Origin: Paracoccaceae bacterium
GTDB lineage: Bacteria > Pseudomonadota > Alphaproteobacteria > Rhodobacterales > Rhodobacteraceae
Assembly: GCA_014872875.1 (NCBI GenBank)
Contig: WKFI01000014.1
Span: 248,001 to 312,000 of the forward strand
DNA length: 64,000 bases
Direction of reading: 5' to 3'
The position numbers and the translations under genes are program-made. The notes beneath the pieces are model-generated. The model worked only from the letters and a program-made list of their open reading frames with translations, was not told the origin of the DNA and ran no database searches. Numbering within the stretch: the stretch's first letter is position 1; every line of letters begins with the position of its first letter. Shown piece after piece: positions 1-8,761 of the stretch.

Positions 1-26
1 CAATTCAGCGGTCCGTCCGCGTGCAT
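1..26 (-). CDS. Start of a leftward gene, cut by the window edge
   Basis: An ATG on the minus strand at 24-26 opens a reading frame of eight codons (MHADGPLN) that runs off the window. An AAAGGA Shine-Dalgarno-like stretch lies about seven bases upstream, and an FNR-like box lies 62 bases further up. The product cannot be identified. The start is inferred from the ribosome site and the regulatory box, not from homology. Confidence 0.3.
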
Positions 27-48
27 GGGAAATCCTTTCAATCTTTTC

Positions 49-64
49 ATTCTGAAATCAGAAT
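49..64. repeat. Short inverted repeat in the leftward promoter region
   Basis: The arms ATTCTGA and TCAGAAT are separated by two A bases. The dyad lies between the FNR-like box and the putative start at 26, where an operator would be expected. A second smaller dyad (ATTCCGGAAT) lies at about 80-89. No regulator is identified. Confidence 0.3.
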
Positions 65-87
65 ATGATTCGCATTCAGATTCCGGA

Positions 88-101
88 ATGATTTAGATCA
101 A
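88..101 (-). promoter_or_regulatory. FNR/FnrL-like box
   Basis: On the minus strand the sequence reads TTGAT-CTAA-ATCAT, nine of ten positions of the FNR-family consensus TTGAT-N4-ATCAA. It sits 62 bases upstream of the putative leftward start at 26. This suggests oxygen- or NO-responsive control of the gene to the left. Site and spacing are seen directly; the regulator is inferred. Confidence 0.45.
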
Positions 102-203
102 ATAGCGTTCTGCCCACACTCCGTCGTCCTCTCCTTCCCCCAGGAACCCGACAACAGATTGCTGCGCCACAACTCTCAGACCAAGAAAAGCGTCTTCATT
201 CTG

Positions 204-250
204 CCAAAAAAGCTCCGGGGAGCGCGAAGGGCTGGCCCCTCGCTCCTGAC
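204..250. repeat. GC-rich interspersed palindromic element, copy 1
   Basis: This imperfect hairpin just past the VWA gene has the form CCAAAAAAGCTCCGG, GGAGCGCGA, a GGGCTGGCCC centre and CGCTCC. The same arrangement (CCAAAAACTCCGGAGCGCGA, then GGCTCCTGCCC) recurs at about 19257-19305 after another gene. Both copies follow stop codons, so they look like transcript-end elements or a dispersed REP-like repeat. Confidence 0.4.
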
Positions 251-264
251 TTGGCCGCGGATGA

Positions 265-1521
265 TCAGCTCATCATCTGCAGCAACCGCGCCTTCTCCCC
301 CACATCCTCGGGGCGAGAGATGATCTGGGCCAATTCCTCGATCGAGGCAACGGAATGACCCGCGCGGAAACTGTCCACATGGGGCAACATTGCCTGAATG
401 CCGCGCGCCTTGGGAGCAAACCCGTCCCAACGCAACAGCGGATTCAGCCAGATCAAGCGCCGAGACGACAGCTGCAGGCGTTTCATTTCGTGTTCCAACT
501 GGTCGGGGTCATCGCGATCCAGACCATCCGTGATCAACAGTACGACTGCCCCTTGCCCCAGAACCCGTCGTGACCAGTCGCGGTTGAATTCATGCAGGCA
601 TTGGCCGATCCGCGTACCACCTTCCCAATCCTGCGCCTCGGCGCCCGCAGATTTCAGCGCTGCATCCACATCCCGTTGCTTCAGGTGTCGGGTGATATTG
701 GTCAGCCGCGTGCCAAACGTGAAGGCGTGGACCTTGGCCCACCCCTCTCCCTTTGCATTGGAAACGGCATGCAAAAAATGCAGGATAACCCGGCTGTATT
801 GACTCATCGAGCCAGAAATGTCGCAAAGCACCACCAGATTGGGCCAGCGTTGCCGGTGATCCGCCCGCGCCATGTCGCGAAGCTCCCCGCCCTGGCGCAT
901 TGCATTGCGCAGACTTCGTCTCCAATCGGGGCGCGGACCATGGGCTACGGCCTGACGCCTGCGCGACTTGATCGGTTTCACCGGGAGTTTCAGTCGCTCC
1001 AACATACGTTTGGCGCGCGCGGTTTCTTCCGTTGACATCAGTTCGAAATCCAACGTCTTGAAGCGCTCCTCGGCCGACATGGTCATCGATGCGTCAATGT
1101 CGATCTCGGTCCCATCGTCCTGCGGGGCTTCGTCGGCTTGTTCTTCGGGCTGCATCCCGTCCAGCAATGCTTCGGCCGCACGTTTTTCCGCCGGGGACGC
1201 GGCTCGCTCTTCCTGCACTCCACGGATCGCCGGAAGCATCATCGCCATCATATGTTCCAGATACTGCGGATTGCGCCAGAACAGCCGGAAGACCTGGTCG
1301 AACACGGTCCTGTGTTCTGGTTTGGACACGAAACAGGCGTGCAACACCCAATAGAAGTCCTGCTTCGACGTGAATCCTGCCGCTTGCACAGCCGTGATCG
1401 CTTCGGCCACCCGCCCGGGACCTATCGGCAACCCCGCCTTGCGGAGCGCCCGTGCAAAATGAGTAATGTTGTGGGCCAGTTTTGGCCGCTCAGGAAGATT
1501 TATGTCCGGCAGCTCAGGCAT
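265..1521 (-). CDS. VWA-domain protein, CoxE-like
   Basis: This 418-residue protein has a C-terminal von Willebrand A domain with an intact metal-ion-dependent adhesion site: DISGSMS at 234-240, GGTRIG at 301-306 and ITDGLD at 330-335. The N-terminal half matches the CoxE/DUF58-like architecture, with an acidic linker near 125-145. CoxE-type proteins work with MoxR AAA+ ATPases as metal-centre or complex maturation chaperones, and a MoxR gene lies two genes upstream. I chose the ATG at 1521 because it overlaps the upstream stop by eight bases and the family sequence begins there; an upstream in-frame ATG at 1629 would add an unrelated 36-residue leader. The client enzyme is unknown: no CO dehydrogenase genes are in view. 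Confidence 0.85.
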   Translation of the reverse strand: MPELPDINLPERPKLAHNITHFARALRKAGLPIGPGRVAEAITAVQAAGFTSKQDFYWVLHACFVSKPEHRTVFDQVFRLFWRNPQYLEHMMAMMLPAIRGVQEERAASPAEKRAAEALLDGMQPEEQADEAPQDDGTEIDIDASMTMSAEERFKTLDFELMSTEETARAKRMLERLKLPVKPIKSRRRQAVAHGPRPDWRRSLRNAMRQGGELRDMARADHRQRWPNLVVLCDISGSMSQYSRVILHFLHAVSNAKGEGWAKVHAFTFGTRLTNITRHLKQRDVDAALKSAGAEAQDWEGGTRIGQCLHEFNRDWSRRVLGQGAVVLLITDGLDRDDPDQLEHEMKRLQLSSRRLIWLNPLLRWDGFAPKARGIQAMLPHVDSFRAGHSVASIEELAQIISRPEDVGEKARLLQMMS

Positions 1522-2239
1522 CAGATCCGGAAAAACGCGCGACAATGATCCCGTCCGGCTGTTCGTCCGGTTCTTTTTCATCATGCACGATCTCGAAACT
1601 GCGTGACAGGATGTCCAGGCAGGAATCATGTATCTCGGGGCCGTGCGTTCCGAGAATGATCCATTGCACCAGTCCCTTGGCCAGCTCTGCCTCTGCTGCT
1701 TTCAGAACGTCTACCTCATGGCCCTGGATATCGATCTTCATCAGGCTTACGGGCCGCTCGATTTCGGCCAGCAGCGTCGCCGGGTCTACGGTTTGAACCT
1801 TGATTTCCGACTTTCGGAACAGGCGTCTGGATTTTGAGATGCCTGACCCGAAAGACTCGGTTCGAAACCGGGTTGTGCCATCTTTTGAGCTCAGGGCCCG
1901 GACATCGACCGTGACACCGTCCATCGCCAAGTCGTTCAGCGAGAAGGTCTCGGACAAGGCCCCCCGCATCTGATCCCAGGGCTCCATCGCACGGATCGAC
2001 CAACCGGGTTTTGCCCTGCGAACCAAGACCGAATAATACCCGATTGCGGCACCGACATCGACAAACAGCCCGTCTTCGCCAGTGCGTTCAAAAACGTGGC
2101 TGAACCAGCATTCCTCGACCGGTTCGTGCAGGTTGCTTGCGTTTTCTGCTGTGTATCGTTCGATTTGAACCGGGTCGAGCGCAGCCTGGTTGACGACAAT
2201 CCCGTTCGCAAATTTGTGAGTGACGATATCATTGCCCAT
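1514..2239 (-). CDS. FkbM family methyltransferase
   Basis: This 241-residue SAM-dependent methyltransferase has motif I (DVGAAIGYYS, 61-70), an acidic residue closing strand 2 (MEPW, near 85-88) and the FkbM signature MKIDIQGHE at 167-175. FkbM enzymes O-methylate sugars and small molecules, often in polysaccharide or secondary-metabolite loci. It lies between a MoxR ATPase gene and a VWA gene on the same strand and overlaps the VWA start by eight bases, so it is probably cotranscribed. The divergent glycosyltransferase cluster next door makes a glycan substrate plausible, but that is inference. Confidence 0.85.
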   Translation of the reverse strand: MGNDIVTHKFANGIVVNQAALDPVQIERYTAENASNLHEPVEECWFSHVFERTGEDGLFVDVGAAIGYYSVLVRRAKPGWSIRAMEPWDQMRGALSETFSLNDLAMDGVTVDVRALSSKDGTTRFRTESFGSGISKSRRLFRKSEIKVQTVDPATLLAEIERPVSLMKIDIQGHEVDVLKAAEAELAKGLVQWIILGTHGPEIHDSCLDILSRSFEIVHDEKEPDEQPDGIIVARFSGSDA

Positions 2240-2276
2240 AGGTGCGTTCCATTTCCAAGCTGCAAGCAGTTCTGAA

Positions 2277-3182
2277 TTACTGATCCAACGCCGTTTTGGA
2301 CTCGTTGAGCAGTTGTTTCAATTCATTATTCTGCAGTCTTTGGATGTCGTCTTGGTATTTCAGGATTGCACCCAGCGTATCCGAGATGACCTCGGGGCTC
2401 AGGCTGATCACATCCAGAGCCAACAGGCAGTTGGCCCAATCGATGGTTTCCGCGACGCCCGGTTTCTTGAACAAATCCTCGGTCCGCAGCGCCTGTACAA
2501 AGGCAACCACCTCGCGGCTGAGCGCCTCGGCGGCTTCCGGTGCGCGGGCATGCAGAATTTCCACTTCCCTGTCGAAATCGGGATAGTCCACCCAGTGATA
2601 GAGACAGCGACGCTTCAGCGCATCATGGACTTCTCGCGTCCGGTTCGAGGTCAGGATGACGATGGGCGGCTCCGGCGCCTTTATTGTACCCAGTTCTGGG
2701 ATAGTGACCTGAAAATCGCTCAGCGCCTCCAACAGAAAGGCCTCAAAAGGTTCATCCGTGCGATCCAACTCGTCGATCAACAACACGGGTGCACCGTTTT
2801 CGTCCGGGCGCATGGCCTCCAACAAGGGTCGTTCCACCAGAAAGTCGGGCCCGAACAGCTCTCGTTGCAATGCGCCGCGGTCCGCTTCGCCAGACGCCTC
2901 CGCCGTGCGAATGGCGATCATCTGGGCCGGGAAGTTCCATTCATAGACGGCCGAGGACGCATCCAGCCCCTCATAGCATTGCAGTCGGATCAAACGGCGA
3001 TTAAGACCAGCGGCGAGCGCCTTGGCAATCTCGGTCTTGCCAACCCCCGCCTCGCCTTCCAGAAACAGGGGCCGCCCCAATTTCAAGGCGAGAAACACCA
3101 CTGTCGCCAACGCCCGTCCGCAGACATAGCCCTGATCGCCCAGCATCTGTGCGACGGCGTCGATCGTGTCCGGTTTCTGCAT
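2277..3182 (-). CDS. MoxR-family AAA+ ATPase
   Basis: About 301 residues. Walker A is GEAGVGKTEIAKAL (about 43-56) and Walker B is LLIDELDRTDEPFEAFLLEAL. A sensor-1 region (ILTSNRTREVHDALKRRC) is also present. MoxR ATPases use ATP to remodel client enzymes, usually together with a VWA partner, and that partner is two genes downstream. The ATG at 3182 was preferred over one at 3245 because AAGG lies just upstream and the conserved N-terminus MQKPDTIDAV begins there. The gene heads a leftward operon and is divergent from the glycosyltransferase at 3461. Confidence 0.85.
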   Translation of the reverse strand: MQKPDTIDAVAQMLGDQGYVCGRALATVVFLALKLGRPLFLEGEAGVGKTEIAKALAAGLNRRLIRLQCYEGLDASSAVYEWNFPAQMIAIRTAEASGEADRGALQRELFGPDFLVERPLLEAMRPDENGAPVLLIDELDRTDEPFEAFLLEALSDFQVTIPELGTIKAPEPPIVILTSNRTREVHDALKRRCLYHWVDYPDFDREVEILHARAPEAAEALSREVVAFVQALRTEDLFKKPGVAETIDWANCLLALDVISLSPEVISDTLGAILKYQDDIQRLQNNELKQLLNESKTALDQ

Positions 3183-3319
3183 GCGCCTGCCCTTGTTAAC
3201 CTCGCGAATTGCGCACATGAACCCATGCGCGACCGGGAAGGTCAAGCAGCGGCGCCATGGACCTTGGTCGTATGGTCCGGGCGAATTGTCCCGCCAAGGC
3301 CCGTGTTAAAGGCAATTCG

Positions 3320-3349
3320 TTGACGCTGTGCCGCTGAAATGTAATGAAT
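3320..3349 (+). promoter_or_regulatory. Candidate promoter of the glycosyltransferase cluster
   Basis: TTGACG at 3320-3325 is a good -35 hexamer. The best -10 candidate (ATGAAT, 3344-3349, spacing 18) matches only half the consensus. It lies in the 278-base divergent region between the MoxR gene and the first glycosyltransferase. This is weak evidence; nothing else in that region stands out. Confidence 0.25.
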
Positions 3350-3460
3350 TGGGAAACAATAATGATGTATCCAATCCCACCAGGGACACGGATGCGGAGG
3401 CGGTTGAGAAATGCCCGGAACGGCAGCCCGATGGGGCGGGACGAGCAAAGGAGGTGCCTC

Positions 3461-4495
3461 ATGCGCATCACCGCGGTAACCTGTGTAAAGAACGAAGGAC
3501 CGTTCCTGCTGGAGTGGATCGCGTTCAACCGGCTGATTGGCGTGACCGATCACCTGTTCTATTCCAACGATTGCACTGATGGCACCGATCACCTGCTGGA
3601 TGCGCTTGCCGAACGCGGTCTGGTGCAGCACCTGCCCAACCCGGCCCAGGGGCGTAATTACCAGATGGAAGCGCTCAAGGATGCGCGCAAGCAGGACATC
3701 GTCGCCAATGCCGATTGGGTCTGGGTTGCCGATGTGGACGAGTTTCTGAACATCCATGTGGGGGACCACACCATCCCGGCCCTGATCGGTGCCTGCGGCA
3801 CAGACCGTCAGGCCATCTCGGTCAACTTCCAGTTCTTCGCCAATGATGAGATCGAGGCCTATAAAGACGAGCCGGTGATTGCCCAGTTCACCCGCAGTCA
3901 TAATCCAGACCTGTGGTGCGGAGAGCTGGCGATTGAGGTCAAATCCCTGGTACGACAGGACTTTCCACTTCAGTATTTCGGAGCACATCGGCCGTTTTTC
4001 AAATCCGGCTTGGCCAAGAAGAAACACCCCAGCTGGTCGGATGGCTCGGGCCGCAACGTGCCGCACAAGTTCCTGATAGCTGCCAATCCGCGCCGTATCC
4101 GCAAATTTCCGGCGCGGGGCGCGCGCGGCTTTGCCACGCTTAACCACTATGCGCTGCGCTCGCTCGACAGCTATCTGGTCAAGAACGACCGCGGTGACGT
4201 GAACCGCGAACACCGCGCCTTTGACGACACCTATTGGCGCGAACGCAATGACCCGGCGTGGCAGGATCTATCGATCCAACGCTACCTGCCAGATCTGCAG
4301 GAGGCCCTGAAGGATCTGAAATCCGACCCTGAAATCGCCGCCCTGCACGAGGAAACTGTGCGCCTGCACATAGCCAAACGCGATGAACTTCTGGCGAAAC
4401 CGGAGTATCAGGCAATGCGGGCGCAATTGAAGGCGGCCTCGACCCTGCCGCCGCAGGAGGAAGCGATGCTGCGCGAGTTGGGGTTGGCATCGTGA
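3461..4495 (+). CDS. Glycosyltransferase family 2 (Glyco_tranf_2_4 type)
   Basis: This 344-residue putative cytoplasmic glycosyltransferase has CVKNEGPFLLEW at the N-terminus (8-19), NDCTDGT at 36-42 and the metal- and nucleotide-sugar-binding DVDEF at 91-95. A conserved LNHYALRSLDSYL block follows. These are hallmarks of the Glyco_tranf_2_4 (PF13704) group, common in roseobacters and poorly characterised. The ATG at 3461 is fixed by an excellent AAAGGAGGTG ribosome site at 3447-3456; earlier in-frame starts lack one. It is the first gene of a rightward cluster and its stop overlaps the GTG of the next gene. Donor and acceptor are unknown. Confidence 0.85.
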   Translation: MRITAVTCVKNEGPFLLEWIAFNRLIGVTDHLFYSNDCTDGTDHLLDALAERGLVQHLPNPAQGRNYQMEALKDARKQDIVANADWVWVADVDEFLNIHVGDHTIPALIGACGTDRQAISVNFQFFANDEIEAYKDEPVIAQFTRSHNPDLWCGELAIEVKSLVRQDFPLQYFGAHRPFFKSGLAKKKHPSWSDGSGRNVPHKFLIAANPRRIRKFPARGARGFATLNHYALRSLDSYLVKNDRGDVNREHRAFDDTYWRERNDPAWQDLSIQRYLPDLQEALKDLKSDPEIAALHEETVRLHIAKRDELLAKPEYQAMRAQLKAASTLPPQEEAMLRELGLAS

Positions 4496-5124
4496 CGATC
4501 AAGGTCATCAACCTGGGCCTGCCGAAATCCGGCACCACCACCCTTGCCAAGGCGCTTCGGGAAAGCGGGCTGGAGGTGGCTGATCATCGTTTCCGAAGAC
4601 GCGACATTCCGCACCCGTCCCTGCGCCGCGCCTTTGTCGCGGAACGGCTCTATCGAGGCTATTTCGAGACCGGCGATCCGATGGCGCGCCTGCCTGAGGT
4701 CGAGGCGATTTCCGAAATGTCGATGCTGCGTGACGGGCAGTCGTTCTGGCCGCAGATGGATTTCGCTCTGATCCTGGCGATCAAGGCGCATCATCCGGAT
4801 GTGAAATTCCTGGCCTCACGGCGTGACGCTTACGAGATGTCGAAATCCATGTTGGCCTGGTCGAACCTGGGGACGTCGCGCCTTCCGAATGCACCGATCC
4901 CAGGCCTGCCGCAAGGCTATGGCGAGACCACGAAAGAACGGGTGGTGTGGATCGACGGCCATTACGCCGCTCTGCGGCAGTTCTTCAAGAATGACGGGAA
5001 TTTTCTGGAATTTGATATTGCCGACCCCGACGCGCCCGACATCATCGGGCGGTTTCTGGGGCGTAACATGCCCTGGTGGGGCGTGTTGAATGCAAACCCG
5101 CTATTGGCGGATGAAAAGGCTTAA
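4492..5124 (+). CDS. Sulfotransferase family protein
   Basis: This 210-residue protein carries the PAPS 5'-phosphosulfate-binding loop GLPKSGTTTL at 9-18 and a 3'-phosphate-binding-like stretch (SRRDAYEMSKS) near 109-119. The family transfers sulfate from PAPS to sugars or other hydroxyls. It starts with GTG inside the upstream stop (GTGA overlap at 4492-4495), which indicates translational coupling to the glycosyltransferase. Context suggests a sulfated surface glycan. The substrate cannot be read from sequence. Confidence 0.75.
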   Translation: MTIKVINLGLPKSGTTTLAKALRESGLEVADHRFRRRDIPHPSLRRAFVAERLYRGYFETGDPMARLPEVEAISEMSMLRDGQSFWPQMDFALILAIKAHHPDVKFLASRRDAYEMSKSMLAWSNLGTSRLPNAPIPGLPQGYGETTKERVVWIDGHYAALRQFFKNDGNFLEFDIADPDAPDIIGRFLGRNMPWWGVLNANPLLADEKA

Positions 5125-5131
5125 GGGCGAG

Positions 5132-7507
5132 ATGCGGATTTATCTTCATATCGGTTTGGAACATGTGGGTGCGGACCGGCTGCAAAAGGTCCTGGATGAC
5201 AAGCGTGAACAGCTGCGCGGAAAAGGCGTGCTGTTTCCCCGCGCTCCGGGCGGCAAGAATCACACCCGGCTCTATATGGCGATCACGGATCCTGTCCATA
5301 TTGACCCGCTTCGGTTCAACCGCGGTTTCATCACCGGCGACAAACAGCAGCTGTTGCGAGACAAACTGGCCGAGGATCTGGCCCGTGACGTGGCGCAGTT
5401 CCAGCCCGATGTGATGATCCTGTCGGCGTCCCAATTGTCCTCGCTCCATCGCCGATCTGAATTGGAACGGCTTTATGATTTGTTGAAGCCGCTTTCGACC
5501 GATATCCGAATTGTCGCACACGTCGACGAACCTGCGTGCCTGTTGGCACGCCATTATGCAACGCAGGTCATGGAAGGTCGGGCGGCACCGCTGACCCGTG
5601 ATCTGGAGCTCACTGGATCAGAGGACTGGTGGGACGCCTGTCTGGCCTCAACCCCCGCAATCGATCCGCAGGCCGGCATTTTCGAAGAAACCCAAGGGGC
5701 GCCCTTCTGGCTGGATTACCCCGGCCTGGTACGCCATTGGGAAAGCGTCTTTGGCGCCGGCAGCGTAACCTTGCGCCCCTATGACGCGGACCGCTTCTAT
5801 GGTGCCGACGCCACCGACGAACTGCGCGCCATGTTCGGGATCGAAGGCAACATCGGCAAGGCCATTCCCACCAATCCCCCCGCGCAACCCTCAGCCGCCT
5901 GGCTTGCCCGCGGACGACAGTTGAACGCGTTGCTGCTCAAGGTTCTGTCGGACCGCAAACGCCTGTTGCCACGCCCGCTCTGGCGCAGCTTCATAAATGA
6001 GATCGCGATCGAGGGGGAGCCGCTGGATCCCGGCCAGCTGACCCTGATCAGCCAGTATTTTGCCGAGGCGAACGAGGACCTGATCCCCGATCAGCCCGCT
6101 CTGTCCGAGACGCTGTTCACCCCGCCTGATGATACCGGGACCTGGGAAGAGTGCGACCCGGGCCTGGGCTATCGCGCCTCGCAATATCTGCTGTCCTTCA
6201 TGTTCCGCATCGACAAGGCGACAAAGGAAGAACAGAAAGCCAAATCCGCAGATCTGGCGCAGGTCAACGGCGCCAAACCGGCGCAGTCCATGACCGACCC
6301 CAAGAAAGAGGATCCCGGCGCACTGTCCTCTGCCGCGCTGAAGATCCTGCCGCCATTGGCGGTCAAGAATTTCGAGATGCTGCAAACCTCCTCCTTCAAG
6401 CCGCACAACAAGCTGGGCGCGGTCAACGAGGAAGAACTGGCCGCAGCCTATACAGAAGTCCCCCCGCGCCAATTGCCCGAGGGGCGCAGTGGCAATGTCA
6501 TCGTTGGCTGCATGAAAAATGAAGCGCCCTATATCGTCGAATGGGTTGCCTATCACCGCGCCATGGGCGTGGACAACTTTCTGATCTACACCAATGACTG
6601 CTCTGACGGCACGTCCGAAATACTCGACCGGTTGCAGGAGATGGGCATTCTCCAGCACCGCAACAACGACAATTGGAAAGGCAATTCGCCCCAGCAATAC
6701 GCGCTCAATCAGGCGCTGAAAGAACCGGTGATCAAGAATGCCGACTGGATCATACATATCGACGTGGATGAGTTCGTGAATGTGCGTTGCGGCAACGGCA
6801 CCTTGCAGGACTTCTTTGACGCGGTGCCCGACGCGACAAATGTGGCGATGACCTGGCGGTTGTTTGGACACAATGGCGTCACCCGGTTCGAAGACAAGCT
6901 CGTGATCGACCAGTTCGACACCTGCGCCCCGAAATTCTGCCCCAAGCCGCACACGGTCTGGGGCTTCAAAACCATGTTCCGCAATATTGGCGCTTACGAA
7001 AAGATCTCGTGCCACCGGCCCAACAAGCTGGATGAAACCTTCAAGAACAAGGTAAAATGGGTCAATGGCTCGGGCCGCGACATGACGCGGGAGGCGGCCG
7101 AGAACGGTTGGCGCAGCTCGAAAAAGTCCATCGGTTATGACCTTCTGCAGTTGAACCACTATGCCCTTCGCAGCGCCGAAAGCTTCCTGATCAAACGGCA
7201 GCGCGGCCGTGCCCTGCACGTGGACCGGTCCATTGGCCTGAACTACTGGATCCGCATGGATTGGTCGGATTTCAAGGACATCACCATCAAGCGCAACGTG
7301 CCGCGTCTGCAGGCCGAATATGACCGGTTGATGGCAGATGATACATTGCGCGGCTGGCACGAAAAGGGGCTGGACTGGCACCGCGCCAAAGCAGAAGAAT
7401 TGCACGGCATGGACGAATTCGAAGATCTGTATCAGCAGGCTTTGAAGATCAAACTGAACGAGACCGAGCGCGTGGCCTATGCCCTTGCGCTCGACATGGA
7501 GAGCTGA
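5132..7507 (+). CDS. Sulfotransferase-like/glycosyltransferase family 2 fusion
   Basis: This 791-residue two-part protein has an N-terminal half (about 1-330) that resembles sulfotransferases but has a degraded phosphosulfate loop: HIGLEHVGADRLQ replaces the usual HIG-T-x-K-TGTT. A low-complexity, charged linker follows (about 360-430). The C-terminal half from about residue 454 is a complete Glyco_tranf_2_4 glycosyltransferase, with CMKNEAPYIVEW, NDCSDGT, DVDEF at 544-548 and LNHYALRSAESFL. The ATG at 5132 has AAGGGCGAG just upstream and starts the conserved MRIYLHIG. It lies seven bases after the sulfotransferase gene. The N-domain may bind rather than sulfate its ligand; this is inference. 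Confidence 0.75.
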   Translation: MRIYLHIGLEHVGADRLQKVLDDKREQLRGKGVLFPRAPGGKNHTRLYMAITDPVHIDPLRFNRGFITGDKQQLLRDKLAEDLARDVAQFQPDVMILSASQLSSLHRRSELERLYDLLKPLSTDIRIVAHVDEPACLLARHYATQVMEGRAAPLTRDLELTGSEDWWDACLASTPAIDPQAGIFEETQGAPFWLDYPGLVRHWESVFGAGSVTLRPYDADRFYGADATDELRAMFGIEGNIGKAIPTNPPAQPSAAWLARGRQLNALLLKVLSDRKRLLPRPLWRSFINEIAIEGEPLDPGQLTLISQYFAEANEDLIPDQPALSETLFTPPDDTGTWEECDPGLGYRASQYLLSFMFRIDKATKEEQKAKSADLAQVNGAKPAQSMTDPKKEDPGALSSAALKILPPLAVKNFEMLQTSSFKPHNKLGAVNEEELAAAYTEVPPRQLPEGRSGNVIVGCMKNEAPYIVEWVAYHRAMGVDNFLIYTNDCSDGTSEILDRLQEMGILQHRNNDNWKGNSPQQYALNQALKEPVIKNADWIIHIDVDEFVNVRCGNGTLQDFFDAVPDATNVAMTWRLFGHNGVTRFEDKLVIDQFDTCAPKFCPKPHTVWGFKTMFRNIGAYEKISCHRPNKLDETFKNKVKWVNGSGRDMTREAAENGWRSSKKSIGYDLLQLNHYALRSAESFLIKRQRGRALHVDRSIGLNYWIRMDWSDFKDITIKRNVPRLQAEYDRLMADDTLRGWHEKGLDWHRAKAEELHGMDEFEDLYQQALKIKLNETERVAYALALDMES

Positions 7508-7510
7508 GCG

Positions 7511-8569
7511 GTGTCGCCGCGTTTCCTCGCGGTTCTGACCGTGCGCAACGAGGCCCCGTTTCTTTTGGAATGGCTAGCCCATCACAAGGCGGTTGGTTTT
7601 ACCGATTTCCTCGTGTTTTCAAATGATTGCCAGGACGGCACCGACAAGATGCTGGACCGGCTGGCCGAGCTGGGACATCTGCACCATGAACCCAATGATC
7701 CCCCCTATGATCAGGGTGGCATCCAGTTCACGGCGCTGAAACGGGCCTCGAAATTGAAACTGGTGCGGCAGGCCGATTGGATCCTGGCGCTGGATGTGGA
7801 CGAATTCGTCAATATCCATACTGGCGACGGGACATTGCCGGCCCTACTGGAGGCACTGCCCGAAGCCGACGCCATCACCCTGACCTGGCGGCTCTTTGGC
7901 AATGCGGACCAGGTGCGCTATGCCGACCGCCCCGTCACCGAACAGTTCACCCGCTGCGCGCCGGTCGAGCTGTTCTGGCCCTGGCGCGCCTCGATGTTCA
8001 AGACCCTGTTCCGCAACGATGGCACCTATCGCAAGCTGGGGGTTCATCGCCCCCGGGGGCAGAATGAAGACAGACTGGCCAGCTACCGCTGGTTCGATGG
8101 CGAAGGACGCGAGCTGGACTACCAGTTCAAGACCAAACGGCTGTTCTCCAATTATGGCAGGTCCAATTATGCCTTGGTCCAGATGAACCACTACCCTCTG
8201 GGCGCCATGGAAAGCTACGTGCTCAAAGCCGATCGGGGGCGTGCGGTGCATTCCGATCATCTGCTGGACGTGGATTACTGGGTGGATCGCAATTTCAATA
8301 TCGACACCGATACCTCCATACACCGTTACAAAGACGCCAGATCCGCCTTGCAAGCCGAGCTTATATCGGATCGACGCCTGGCGAGACTGCATGAAAAGGC
8401 GGTGGAGTGGCGACAGAAACGGTTCCTGGATCTGATGCAGCAGGAGCCATACCGGGCGCTCTTTGCGCGGTTGATGATGACCCCTCCGACGCGCGCCATC
8501 AACGCGGCAACCGCCCAGACCCTGACCAGCTTTGCAAATCTGGGCCGAAAGCGCGCAGCAAAAGAGTGA
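7511..8569 (+). CDS. Glycosyltransferase family 2 (Glyco_tranf_2_4 type)
   Basis: This 352-residue paralogue of the glycosyltransferase at 3461 and of the fusion's C-terminal domain has LTVRNEAPFLLEWLA at 9-23, NDCQDGT at 38-44, DVDEF at 95-99 and MNHYPLGAMESYV near 225-237. It starts with GTG only three bases after the fusion gene's stop, so it is cotranscribed. It probably adds a sugar to the same polymer or glycoconjugate. The specific reaction is unknown. Confidence 0.85.
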   Translation: MSPRFLAVLTVRNEAPFLLEWLAHHKAVGFTDFLVFSNDCQDGTDKMLDRLAELGHLHHEPNDPPYDQGGIQFTALKRASKLKLVRQADWILALDVDEFVNIHTGDGTLPALLEALPEADAITLTWRLFGNADQVRYADRPVTEQFTRCAPVELFWPWRASMFKTLFRNDGTYRKLGVHRPRGQNEDRLASYRWFDGEGRELDYQFKTKRLFSNYGRSNYALVQMNHYPLGAMESYVLKADRGRAVHSDHLLDVDYWVDRNFNIDTDTSIHRYKDARSALQAELISDRRLARLHEKAVEWRQKRFLDLMQQEPYRALFARLMMTPPTRAINAATAQTLTSFANLGRKRAAKE

Positions 8570-8761
8570 ATGGCGCGCATTTCTGCGAGAACTTCGGAAC
8601 GGACTTCGCATAAGCTTCTGCTTCTGCAGGAAACCGTCCCAATGCTTCCACGACATTGACCCGGAACGGGCCAGAATTGCTCCAATTTATGCCGCATTCT
8701 CCACCTAGTTCTTGAGACTGAACCAGCCCGACAAGCGGCCGGACATCTTGAGGAATACACG

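Noticed and set aside
4492-5124. Reading the GLPKSGTTTL loop as a P-loop ATPase or kinase
   Set aside because: No Walker B or kinase motifs; the loop and the SRRDAYEMSKS segment fit a sulfotransferase better.
5891-7405. 504-codon leftward frame
   Set aside because: Shadow of the fusion glycosyltransferase gene, whose motifs and start are clear.
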